From Clostridia bacterium (GTDB lineage Bacteria; Bacillota; Clostridia; Oscillospirales; Acutalibacteraceae), in contig JAFRKM010000045.1 in assembly GCA_017431755.1 (NCBI GenBank), forward strand, positions 1 through 6,118: DNA of 6,118 bases, read 5' to 3'. The translations under genes and the position numbers were made by a program. Below the pieces are notes generated by a model, which saw only the letters and a list, made by a program, of their open reading frames with translations, was not told the DNA's origin and searched no databases. This document shows positions 1-5,679 of the stretch, in pieces. Position 1 is the first letter of the stretch; every line of letters begins with the position of its first letter.

Positions 1-135
1 AATATATTTTTTGTACCTATGCATCAAGATGACCCAGAAAAAAAGCAAAATTCACTGGTTGCTAATTTTGATATTTTAGAAGAAACTATAATACTGTCAC
101 TTGGAGGCAAACAAATTCAGCCAATTTTTAAATAA
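1..135 (+). CDS. dpaB: Dipicolinate synthase subunit B, C-terminal fragment (5' end outside window)
   Basis: The frame is open from the first base and ends at TAA 133-135, giving 44 residues. The readable tail has the pattern FVPMHQDDPEKKQNSLVA followed by GGKQIQP near the end. From memory this matches the C-terminus of dipicolinate synthase subunit B (SpoVFB/DpaB), which typically reads FVPFGQD-P-KKPNSLVA and ends in GKQ-QPV. DpaB is the flavoprotein-like partner of DpaA. The two make dipicolinic acid from a lysine-pathway intermediate in the mother cell of sporulating Firmicutes, and the acid is loaded into the spore core as its calcium salt. The Met-His replacing the usual Phe-Gly before QD is a small divergence. 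dpaA would be expected just upstream, outside the window. The identification rests on a short tail only, but the motif is distinctive. Confidence 0.8.
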   Translation, partial: NIFFVPMHQDDPEKKQNSLVANFDILEETIILSLGGKQIQPIFK

Positions 136-140
136 TTTTT

Positions 141-167
141 TTGGAAATATATTTTTAGAAATATAAT
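141..167 (+). promoter_or_regulatory. Candidate sigma-A promoter upstream of the dCMP deaminase gene
   Basis: A perfect TATAAT (162-167) lies 15 bases after TTGGAA (141-146), a partial match to TTGACA. Transcription would start near 174-175 and give a leader of about 43 bases. The 15-base spacer is short. A second possible extended -10, TGTGATAAT at 171-179, lies just downstream but has no recognisable -35. In a region this AT-rich TATAAT can arise by chance, so this is only a candidate. It would separate the downstream genes from the sporulation gene dpaB. Confidence 0.35.
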
Positions 168-203
168 TTATGTGATAATGATAATAATCAAAAGAAAATC
201 AAC

Positions 204-209
204 AAGGAA
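204..209 (+). promoter_or_regulatory. Ribosome binding site that decides the start of the dCMP deaminase
   Basis: AAGGAA at 204-209 leaves 8 bases before ATG 218 but only 2 bases before the in-frame TTG at 212. Normal Shine-Dalgarno spacing therefore favours ATG 218 and removes two residues from the longest possible product. Confidence 0.6.
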
Positions 210-217
210 CTTTGAAA

Positions 218-706
218 ATGGAAAGAATAAACAAAGAAAATTATTACCTAGATAGTGCAGAAACTGTTTTAAAGCGCGGAACATGTTTAAGGCGAAATTT
301 TGGTGCGGTAATAGTAAATAATGACCAAATAATCTCCTCAGGCTATACCGGTGCTCCAAGAGGCAGAAAAAACTGCATAGATCTTGATTTGTGCGTTAGA
401 AAAAAATTTGATATTCCACGCGGCGAAAGATATGAGCTTTGCCGTTCGGTACATGCAGAAGCTAATGCTATAATTCATGCATCAAGGGAAAAAATGCTTG
501 AAGGAACATTATATTTGGTCGGAAAAGAAATGGACAACCAGGAATACGTACAAAACGCTTCTCCATGCGCTATGTGCAAAAGACTTATTATAAATTCAGG
601 ACTTAAATACATACTAATAAGAAGGACAAAAAACGAATTTAAAACAATCGAAGTTAAACATTTAATAGAAAATGACGAATCGCTCAATTTAATAAAAGGA
701 TACTAA
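218..706 (+). CDS. dCMP deaminase (deoxycytidylate deaminase), zinc-dependent
   Basis: Predicted to deaminate dCMP to dUMP in the cytosol, feeding thymidylate synthase. The 162-residue product (from ATG 218) has the cytidine/deoxycytidylate deaminase zinc site: H79-A-E81 in the motif SVHAEANAI (E81 being the proton shuttle) and P116-C117-x-x-C120 supplying two Cys ligands. The N-terminal CLRRNFGAVIV and the SGYTGAPRG segment near 41-49 are also typical of the dCMP deaminase branch, where GYNG-P-G is usual. Extra cysteines at 23, 53, 59 and 75 resemble those that bind a second zinc in some dCMP deaminases. Length is normal for the family (ComEB of Bacillus is the best-known Firmicute relative). 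The gene follows dpaB after an 82-base gap and precedes the membrane protein by 43 bases. A related cytidine or riboflavin-type deaminase is less likely given the GAPRG and HAEAN context. Function is inferred from motifs; nothing here shows the allosteric control. Confidence 0.88.
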   Translation: MERINKENYYLDSAETVLKRGTCLRRNFGAVIVNNDQIISSGYTGAPRGRKNCIDLDLCVRKKFDIPRGERYELCRSVHAEANAIIHASREKMLEGTLYLVGKEMDNQEYVQNASPCAMCKRLIINSGLKYILIRRTKNEFKTIEVKHLIENDESLNLIKGY

Positions 707-749
707 ATATATACAACATACATACCCTAAAGGAACACATCATTAAAAC

Positions 750-1259
750 ATGAACATCAATAAAGAATACAAATTAGGACTCAGGGCCATAAAAACCGCA
801 ATAGCAGTTGCAATATGTGCGCTTACATCCATGTTTTTTAACCACGAAGATATATTCTGCGCATGCATAGCATCTGTGATTTGTATGGAACAAACATACG
901 CGCAAACTTGGGAAACAGGCATAAACAGAATAATTGGAACATTAATAGGCGGAACCGTCGGATATATCGCCCTGGAATCTATATGCTCGTTCCCCACTTA
1001 TGAATGGATAAGAGTTATTCTTCTTCCGCTTTGCATATTAATAGTTGTTTATACATGTAATGTAATAAACAGAAAGCAAGCAGTATCAATTGGCTGTGTT
1101 GTAATTATAGTTATTTTATCCAGATCCGGATCAAGCACTAGCAGCACTTTACAATACGTTATTCAAAGAGTTTTAGACACACTTTTGGGCGTATTCGTGG
1201 CCATGATTATAAATAAATTCGCTTTTGTTAAGCTAAAAGGAACAAACAATACACATTAA
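750..1259 (+). CDS. Short aromatic acid exporter (ArAE/DUF939, FUSC-like) family membrane protein
   Basis: A 169-residue polytopic membrane protein. It starts with GLRAIKTAIAV (10-20) and continues with a Q49-T then T53-W-E-T block into NRIIGTLIGGTVG (59-71), CNVINRKQAV (103-112) and RVLDTLLGVFVAMIIN (140-155). These match the repeated pattern of the DUF939/aromatic acid exporter type 1 family. About six hydrophobic segments can be drawn, near residues 14-30, 33-48, 62-79, 87-104, 112-125 and 141-158. Better known relatives (Bacillus YgaE/YqjA type) are roughly twice this length, with a soluble C-terminal domain. This protein stops soon after the membrane part, leaving a short Lys-rich tail, so it is either a naturally short form or has lost that domain. 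ATG 750 is the first possible start, since an in-frame TAA lies at 744-746. The AAAGGA site (729-734) is about 15 bases away, which is long. Substrate unknown; export of aromatic acids is only a family association. Confidence 0.75.
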   Translation: MNINKEYKLGLRAIKTAIAVAICALTSMFFNHEDIFCACIASVICMEQTYAQTWETGINRIIGTLIGGTVGYIALESICSFPTYEWIRVILLPLCILIVVYTCNVINRKQAVSIGCVVIIVILSRSGSSTSSTLQYVIQRVLDTLLGVFVAMIINKFAFVKLKGTNNTH

Positions 1260-1281
1260 TTTTTAAGCAAAACACTTAAAC

Positions 1282-1290
1282 GGATGTGAT
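1282..1290 (+). promoter_or_regulatory. Extended Shine-Dalgarno site for the transglutaminase-like gene
   Basis: GGATGTGAT differs by one base from the full anti-16S complement GGAGGTGAT and lies 5 bases before ATG 1296. It supports that start. Confidence 0.6.
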
Positions 1291-1295
1291 AATTT

Positions 1296-2600
1296 ATGCA
1301 GAAAAAATACCTATTCCCTATTTACTTTATATCAACTATAATGATTCTAACACTGAGCTTTTATTTAATAAAACAAATAGATCCCAATTTTATAAATTCA
1401 TTATTGGGAATAAATATTTTTGAAAGCGAGGACAAGACTATAGATAACAACTTAACATCAGAAAACAATATAACTTTAAGCAAAGGAATTTCTAGTTCCG
1501 ATTGCACTATAACAAGCGGCTACAATAGCTTAAATGATTCAAATGAAAAAAAGCTTTATATAGCAATAAAAGCAAATGCAGACAAAATAACCGATGAAAA
1601 ATATAAAAATTCATCATATTATTTACTTTCACCAATAACTATTTCTGGAGCAAATTTATCTACTTCTCAAATAAAAAAAGTTGTATATGCTTTTCAGTTT
1701 GATAATCCGGAATTTTTTTGGATTTCTAATCTTTTCAATTATAGCAGCGGCCAAAACAAAACAGTTGTTCGGCTTACTTCTATATTTTCTAGGTCCGAAA
1801 AAGAAAATGCAGCGAAAAAATTTAGCCAAAAAATTTCTGAAATAACAGCAAAAGCTTCCAGACAACCAAATGAATACGAAAAAGAACTATTCGTACATGA
1901 TTATTTAATAGATAATTGTACATACAAAAAAGACTCTTCTAATAATTACAAAATATACACCGCCTACGGATGTCTGATAGGAAAAGAAGCTGTATGTGAA
2001 GGCTACTCTAAAGCTATGCAGGTACTGCTTTGCAAATTAGGTATACGATGCCAAACCGTAACGGGTTCACGCGACAAAGAAGACCATATGTGGAACGTGG
2101 CTAAAATAGATAATAAGTGGTATCATGTAGATGTAACGTGGGACTGCGCGGGTGAACTGCAAAAATATGATTATTTTAATCTTTCGGAAGAATTAACTAA
2201 AAAAAGTCACACTATAAACAACGTTGTAACGGCAAGCTCCGATTTTTCTCAAGACAAAAAATATAATTTTGAACTTCCAAAATGTAGTTCTATGGAAAAA
2301 AATTATCTGGAAATAAACAGCGTAAAAATAGAAAATTTAAATGATGATACACGCCAAAAAATCATTAAAAAATTAGTATCTTTAGCTTCAGACAAGAAAA
2401 AAACAATACATTTAATGATTAAAAATAATTATGATAGCTACAAATCAAAACTTTTTAGCGAAGAACCTCGACTATATTTTGACTGTTTAAAAAACGCTAA
2501 CACAAACCTTATAAATGGTCACAAACTTAGCACAACACAATCACAATTTTTAGAAAATAAAATTCAAAACGTAATAACTTTAAAATTAATTTATGAGTAA
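1296..2600 (+). CDS. Membrane-anchored extracytoplasmic transglutaminase-like protein
   Basis: A 434-residue protein. K3-K4 followed by one hydrophobic helix (about 5-25) looks like an uncleaved signal anchor, since no clear Ala-x-Ala or lipobox follows; the rest should face outside the cell. Residues about 195-290 form a transglutaminase-like papain-fold domain (PF01841 type). HDYLIDNCTY (201-210) is the usual lead-in, GKEAVCEGYSKA carries the nucleophile C234, DHMWN carries H264, and HVDVTWD carries D279, so the Cys-His-Asp triad is intact. A Ser/Asn/Lys-rich stretch (about 40-85) links the anchor to an uncharacterised domain (about 85-190) containing YAFQFDNPEFFWISN, which often precedes this domain in clostridial proteins. 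The C-terminal part (about 330-434) is not recognised. Bacterial members act as cysteine proteases, amidases or crosslinkers on cell-surface or peptidoglycan substrates; the substrate here cannot be read from sequence. It lies 36 bases after the exporter-like gene and 21 bases before folP. Confidence 0.8.
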   Translation: MQKKYLFPIYFISTIMILTLSFYLIKQIDPNFINSLLGINIFESEDKTIDNNLTSENNITLSKGISSSDCTITSGYNSLNDSNEKKLYIAIKANADKITDEKYKNSSYYLLSPITISGANLSTSQIKKVVYAFQFDNPEFFWISNLFNYSSGQNKTVVRLTSIFSRSEKENAAKKFSQKISEITAKASRQPNEYEKELFVHDYLIDNCTYKKDSSNNYKIYTAYGCLIGKEAVCEGYSKAMQVLLCKLGIRCQTVTGSRDKEDHMWNVAKIDNKWYHVDVTWDCAGELQKYDYFNLSEELTKKSHTINNVVTASSDFSQDKKYNFELPKCSSMEKNYLEINSVKIENLNDDTRQKIIKKLVSLASDKKKTIHLMIKNNYDSYKSKLFSEEPRLYFDCLKNANTNLINGHKLSTTQSQFLENKIQNVITLKLIYE

Positions 2601-2608
2601 AAAACGAC

Positions 2609-2616
2609 AGGGGAAG
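2609..2616 (+). promoter_or_regulatory. Ribosome binding site supporting the TTG start of folP
   Basis: AGGGGAAG ends 5 bases before TTG 2622. The next in-frame ATG (residue 14) would fall at the conserved IMGILN strand and has no comparable site, so the TTG start is preferred. Confidence 0.65.
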
Positions 2617-2621
2617 TTTAT

Positions 2622-3422
2622 TTGAGTTATAAATTCGATTTAAAAAATAAGACTAAAATAATGGGGATTCTTAATATCACGCCCGATTCTTTTTCTGATG
2701 GAGGAAATTTTTTCACTTTAGAAAAAGCAATAAATAGAGCAAAACAAATTGAATTTGAAGGCGCGGATATTATCGATATAGGCGCACAATCCACGCGCCC
2801 AGGATTTACTCAAATATCTGCTGATGAAGAATGGCTGCGGCTTGAACCAGTGCTTAAAAATTTAAATCTTAATATACCTATTTCTATTGATACTTTTTAT
2901 CCGGAAGTTGCTCAAAAATGTTTAGAATTATATAATGTTGATATAATAAATGATGTAACAGGCTGTGAAGACCCAAAAATGCTGCCACTTATTGCTAAAT
3001 ATAACCGCGCAGTAATAATAACTCATAACAAACCTGATATGAATATAAAAGAATTTTTTAAAAAGAAGCTTAAAGACGCCCAAAAATTAAAAATAAAGTC
3101 GTCACAAATATGCTTTGACCCTGGAATAGGCTTTTACAAAAGCCAAGCTGATGATGCATACATAATTAGGAATTTAAAAAATATAAAATTAAAAAATCAC
3201 GCTTGTTTAGTAGGGCTATCTAGAAAAAGAATAATCGGCGTAGCTTGTGGCAATCCTCCACCAAAAGAAAGGCTCGCCGGTACAATAGCTGCAAATACCA
3301 TTTGCATAAGTGGCGGTGCAAATATTCTTAGAGTACACGACGTAAAAGAAGCAGTGCAGGCAGTAAAAGTTGCTGACTATATACTAAAGGAAGAAAAAGC
3401 AAATGAACAGTATAATTATTAA
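2622..3422 (+). CDS. folP: Dihydropteroate synthase
   Basis: Condenses 6-hydroxymethyl-7,8-dihydropterin diphosphate with p-aminobenzoate to give 7,8-dihydropteroate, the sulfonamide-sensitive step of folate synthesis. The 266-residue TIM-barrel protein has both family signatures: MGILNITPDSFSDGG (14-28) and DIGAQSTRPG (52-61). Key residues that line up with the E. coli enzyme include N19, D52, T58 and R59, D90 (SIDT), N110-D111, D166 (DPGIGF), K202 (SRK), and R237 with H239 (RVHD). Odd points: the usual MHM motif is replaced by THNKP (134-138), and the stretch from there to DPG is about 14 residues shorter than in E. coli, so one helix/loop on that side is reduced. All substrate-binding residues I can check are kept, so I expect it to be active. 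It starts at TTG, sits 21 bases after the transglutaminase-like gene and overlaps folB by 20 bases. Confidence 0.95.
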   Translation: MSYKFDLKNKTKIMGILNITPDSFSDGGNFFTLEKAINRAKQIEFEGADIIDIGAQSTRPGFTQISADEEWLRLEPVLKNLNLNIPISIDTFYPEVAQKCLELYNVDIINDVTGCEDPKMLPLIAKYNRAVIITHNKPDMNIKEFFKKKLKDAQKLKIKSSQICFDPGIGFYKSQADDAYIIRNLKNIKLKNHACLVGLSRKRIIGVACGNPPPKERLAGTIAANTICISGGANILRVHDVKEAVQAVKVADYILKEEKANEQYNY

Positions 3423-3774
3423 AAATCTAAAAATATTCGCTTATCACGGAGTGCATAACGAAGAAAAACAAAACGGACAAAATTTTATAATCGATGCAAT
3501 AATAGAAACAAAAAAAACTGCGGGATATATAACCGATGAAATATCCGATACAGTAAGCTATTCCGATATAATAAAAAATATCAAAAAAACTCTGACTGAA
3601 AAATCGTATAATCTATTAGAAAAAGTTGCTGAAATCACAGTAAAAAATATTTTTAATAATTTTAAAGACATAAAAACCATAGAATTCACAATAAAAAAAC
3701 CAGAAGCCCCTATTAAAGAAGATTTTGACTATGTGGGAATAAAAATAAAAAGAAATAGAAGTGATTACATTTGA
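3403..3774 (+). CDS. folB: Dihydroneopterin aldolase
   Basis: Converts 7,8-dihydroneopterin to 6-hydroxymethyl-7,8-dihydropterin and glycolaldehyde, supplying FolK. The 123-residue product has normal length and the family landmarks: LKIFAYHGVHNEEKQNGQNF near the N-terminus with E21 as the likely pterin-side glutamate, DTVSYSDI (49-56) with Y53 matching the active-site tyrosine, LLEKVAE (71-77) with the pterin-binding glutamate E73, and IKKPEAPI (97-104) with K99 matching the catalytic lysine. The enzyme is expected to form an octamer. The ATG lies inside the end of folP (20-base overlap) and is preceded by AAAGGAAG at 3386-3393, so translation is probably coupled to folP. Its stop TGA overlaps the folK TTG start. 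The related epimerase or FolX branch cannot be excluded from sequence, but the position between folP and folK makes FolB by far the best call. Confidence 0.93.
   Translation: MNSIIIKNLKIFAYHGVHNEEKQNGQNFIIDAIIETKKTAGYITDEISDTVSYSDIIKNIKKTLTEKSYNLLEKVAEITVKNIFNNFKDIKTIEFTIKKPEAPIKEDFDYVGIKIKRNRSDYI
3757..3765 (+). promoter_or_regulatory. Ribosome binding site for the TTG start of folK, inside the end of folB
   Basis: AGAAGTGAT matches GGAGGTGAT at 7 of 9 positions and lies 5 bases before TTG 3771. The start and the folB stop share TTGA (3771-3774), so ribosomes ending folB can restart on folK. Confidence 0.5.
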
Positions 3775-4259
3775 ACGAAGCAATACTATCACTCGGAAGC
3801 AATTTAGGAAACCGAAAAGAAAACTTAAAACACGCCATAAAACAGATTGGCGGCCTTAATAACACTAAAATTAACTCTGTTTCAAGCTTCTATGAAACGG
3901 AGCCTTTTGAAACTCCGGACAAACAAAACAAATACATAAACTGCTGCATTAAAATTTCAACAAATTTAAATCCTGAAGATCTTCTTAAAAAATGCTTGCA
4001 AATAGAAAAATCAATGGGCCGCACAAGACCATATAAATTCGCACCAAGAATAATTGATATTGACCTATTGCTTTACGAAAATGAAATTATAAACACGCCT
4101 AATTTAACCCTGCCCCACCCAAGAATGAAAAAGCGTGCATTTGTTTTGGTGCCGATGAGCGAAATATGCGATGATTTAAAGTTTAAATCGTGGGATTTTG
4201 GGGAATTTTTTAACCACTATAAATATAACCAAGAAAAATTTGTCAAAAAAATATATTGA
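3771..4259 (+). CDS. folK: 6-hydroxymethyl-7,8-dihydropterin pyrophosphokinase (HPPK)
   Basis: Transfers pyrophosphate from ATP to 6-hydroxymethyl-7,8-dihydropterin, giving the substrate of FolP. The 162-residue protein has LSLGSNLGNR (6-15), the pterin-contact segment FYETEPFET (40-48), GRTR (83-86) with R84 matching E. coli R82, APRIIDIDLLLY (91-102) with R93 and the two magnesium-binding aspartates D96 and D98, and LPHPRMKKRAFVLVPM (114-129). Compared with E. coli, the loop before APR is one residue shorter, and Trp of WGPR is Phe (FAPR); the signature pattern still fits. The TTG start overlaps the folB TGA stop in a four-base coupling junction. The gene's own TGA stop (4257-4259) lies inside the -35 box of the next promoter. 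With folP and folB it forms a three-step folate block; folE is not seen here. Confidence 0.95.
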   Translation: MNEAILSLGSNLGNRKENLKHAIKQIGGLNNTKINSVSSFYETEPFETPDKQNKYINCCIKISTNLNPEDLLKKCLQIEKSMGRTRPYKFAPRIIDIDLLLYENEIINTPNLTLPHPRMKKRAFVLVPMSEICDDLKFKSWDFGEFFNHYKYNQEKFVKKIY

Positions 4260-4264
4260 CAAAT
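4238..4264. repeat. Perfect 9-bp inverted repeat spanning the folK end and a -35 box
   Basis: ATTTGTCAA (4238-4246) and TTGACAAAT (4256-4264) are exact reverse complements separated by 9 bases. The right arm contains the whole TTGACA -35 box of the downstream gene, and the left arm lies in the last codons of folK. It could be an operator for a dimeric repressor or a weak hairpin at the folK mRNA end. No T-tract follows, so it is not a typical terminator. Confidence 0.55.
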
Positions 4265-4284
4265 CACAAAATATACAATATATT
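4256..4284 (+). promoter_or_regulatory. Strong sigma-A type promoter for the orphan coiled-coil gene
   Basis: A perfect -35 TTGACA (4256-4261), a 17-base spacer and TATATT (4279-4284, 5 of 6 matches to TATAAT). Transcription would begin near 4291, giving a leader of about 35 bases before ATG 4326. The -35 box contains the folK stop codon. Confidence 0.75.
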
Positions 4285-4313
4285 TATTTCGTTAAAATAT
4301 ATTTTATATAATG

Positions 4314-4320
4314 AAGGTGG
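4314..4320 (+). promoter_or_regulatory. Ribosome binding site that decides the start of the orphan gene
   Basis: AAGGTGG lies 5 bases before ATG 4326. The upstream in-frame ATG at 4311 directly abuts this site and has only AT-rich sequence before it, so 4326 is the better start and the product is five residues shorter than the longest frame. Confidence 0.7.
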
Positions 4321-4325
4321 TAATT

Positions 4326-5633
4326 ATGCCTAATAGTAACGAAATATTCAAATTCAAAAGAAATACTCTATACCAAGCAAATAAAATAAAAATCCCGCCA
4401 GATATAATTAAAAGCGCAAAAGATTATTGGCATAAAATCGAAAAAGCAATTGAAAAATATGGCCCAAAGAGTACGCAACTCCACAGTACTAGAGTAAAAA
4501 ACTCCCCACTCTTTTGGAAAGAGATTAGAGCATATTATCAAGGGTTAATCTTTTTCAACTGGTATTTTAAAGGGACGGCTAATTTCAATGAACTAGAGAA
4601 ATACGTTGAAAAAGCAAGAAAAGCTCTCGAAGACATAAGTAAAAAAAGTAACACTTTTTTCAATGATTTTAATACAAAGCATATATTATATAAAAAAAGT
4701 GTAATAAATAGTTTCGGATTACAGGATTCAAATTTCAATGATTTTGTTAACAATAAAGAAAAAGTAAATATTTTAAAAGATCCTCGAGATCCAAATAAAA
4801 TCGAGCTATTCGCCGATTTCTGCGCAAGAATTTTAAACGAAAAATTCAAAATCTATGAACAAGCGCATAATGAACTTAAGGAAAAAAAGAGTGAGATTGT
4901 CAGTGACGATTCCCAAGATTACAAGATATTAAGCGTCAAGCTTAGCGATTTTCGAGATCATTTTAAAAAGACGATATTCGGTGACTTATTCCCAAAAATT
5001 GATAACATAATTAAAGAAGCACAAACAAAAAAAAGCATCATTCAACTAAAAACTTATAACAGTCCAAAGTTAAATGAATTAATTTCTGCAAAAAAAGAAT
5101 TAATGGAAAATTGTGAAAACATAGACAGAAAATTTTCTATGCTTTCAAAATATAAATATGGCACTTATAGAGAATCAGTTTATAAATATGCTGACGCAAT
5201 AAACGATATTTACTACCAAACAAATGCCCGGTATAAAGATCTATCTCAAGGGAGACTAGATTACGGAACCGTTAAGAGCTATCTTGATAAAATTATAGAC
5301 GATATAATAAAACATAAATATTCTATTAAAATATCTTTAGAAGAAAGTAGCAAGAAACTTACTCAAAAAAAAATGAACAAAAAAGCGGATGAAATCAACC
5401 AAGCATTAAACAACATTCAAATGAATACCGACAAATTGTCCGAAAAGTGTAAAAACATTACTAATGAAATAAAAAAATTTAAAAAATCTTATAGCAAAAA
5501 AGCCTGGGCGCTATGGTTCCTTAAAAAAGGGCTTAACAAAATATTAGACGAAATAGGCGAAACGTCGAAAATACTTAAGGCGATAACATCCATTCTTAAA
5601 GAATTAGTTAAACTTATCCCCGATGGTTATTAA
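4326..5633 (+). CDS. Unrecognised Lys-rich helical/coiled-coil protein, 435 residues
   Basis: I do not recognise this protein. It is very rich in Lys, Asn, Ile and Glu and looks almost wholly helical, with no signal peptide and no clear transmembrane segment. Residues about 343-385 show a regular a/d heptad (I357, L361, I364, T368, L371, C375, I378, I382), a good coiled coil. The N-terminal third has an aromatic cluster: W35, W64, W79 and a YYQGLIFFNWYF stretch (70-81). A DPRDPNK loop (152-158) precedes another helical region. The C-terminus after the coiled coil has W394 and W397 and an amphipathic, Ile/Leu-rich end (about 393-432) that could contact membrane or a partner. No catalytic motif is evident. 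It has its own promoter, no terminator separates it from folK or from rnpB, and its neighbours do not suggest a role. Possibilities include a structural/scaffold protein, a helical toxin-like protein or a phage-derived protein; none is supported by a specific motif. It is long and has a good promoter and ribosome binding site, so it is very likely a real gene. Confidence 0.85.
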   Translation: MPNSNEIFKFKRNTLYQANKIKIPPDIIKSAKDYWHKIEKAIEKYGPKSTQLHSTRVKNSPLFWKEIRAYYQGLIFFNWYFKGTANFNELEKYVEKARKALEDISKKSNTFFNDFNTKHILYKKSVINSFGLQDSNFNDFVNNKEKVNILKDPRDPNKIELFADFCARILNEKFKIYEQAHNELKEKKSEIVSDDSQDYKILSVKLSDFRDHFKKTIFGDLFPKIDNIIKEAQTKKSIIQLKTYNSPKLNELISAKKELMENCENIDRKFSMLSKYKYGTYRESVYKYADAINDIYYQTNARYKDLSQGRLDYGTVKSYLDKIIDDIIKHKYSIKISLEESSKKLTQKKMNKKADEINQALNNIQMNTDKLSEKCKNITNEIKKFKKSYSKKAWALWFLKKGLNKILDEIGETSKILKAITSILKELVKLIPDGY

Positions 5634-5644
5634 GTAAAATACAT

Positions 5645-5672
5645 TTCACAAATTTATTAATTATGGTATAAT
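5645..5672 (+). promoter_or_regulatory. rnpB promoter with extended -10
   Basis: TTCACA (5645-5650, 5 of 6 to TTGACA), a 16-base spacer, and TATGG followed by a perfect TATAAT (5667-5672), matching the Gram-positive extended -10 TRTGN-TATAAT. The expected start near 5679-5680 coincides with the first base of the P1 helix of RNase P RNA, which supports both calls. Confidence 0.8.
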
Positions 5673-5679
5673 TATATAA

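Noticed and set aside
121..144. Possible terminator after dpaB (CCAA ... T-run ... TTGG)
   Set aside because: The pairing is only four bases plus A/T, and the T-run lies inside rather than after the hairpin.
168..687. Two minus-strand open frames opposite the dCMP deaminase and its leader
   Set aside because: They overlap a gene with an intact zinc site and have no recognisable protein features.
743..997. Minus-strand open frame opposite the ArAE-family gene
   Set aside because: The plus-strand frame has clear family motifs; this one is its antisense shadow.
1656..1865. Minus-strand open frame opposite the transglutaminase-like gene
   Set aside because: No motif or ribosome binding site, and fully inside a well-supported gene.
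4294..4305. Palindrome AAAATATATTTT in the orphan gene leader
   Set aside because: Only A and T; palindromes of this kind are expected by chance in such AT-rich sequence and the RNA hairpin would be weak.
4307..4312. Perfect TATAAT just before the orphan gene
   Set aside because: Its -35 position reads TTATTT, and transcription from it would start inside the Shine-Dalgarno site, so the message could not be translated normally from ATG 4326.
4538..4849. Minus-strand open frame of 103 codons inside the orphan gene
   Set aside because: It is antisense to a frame with a good promoter and ribosome binding site. Its hydrophobic composition is what Lys/Asn-rich coding sequence gives on the opposite strand.
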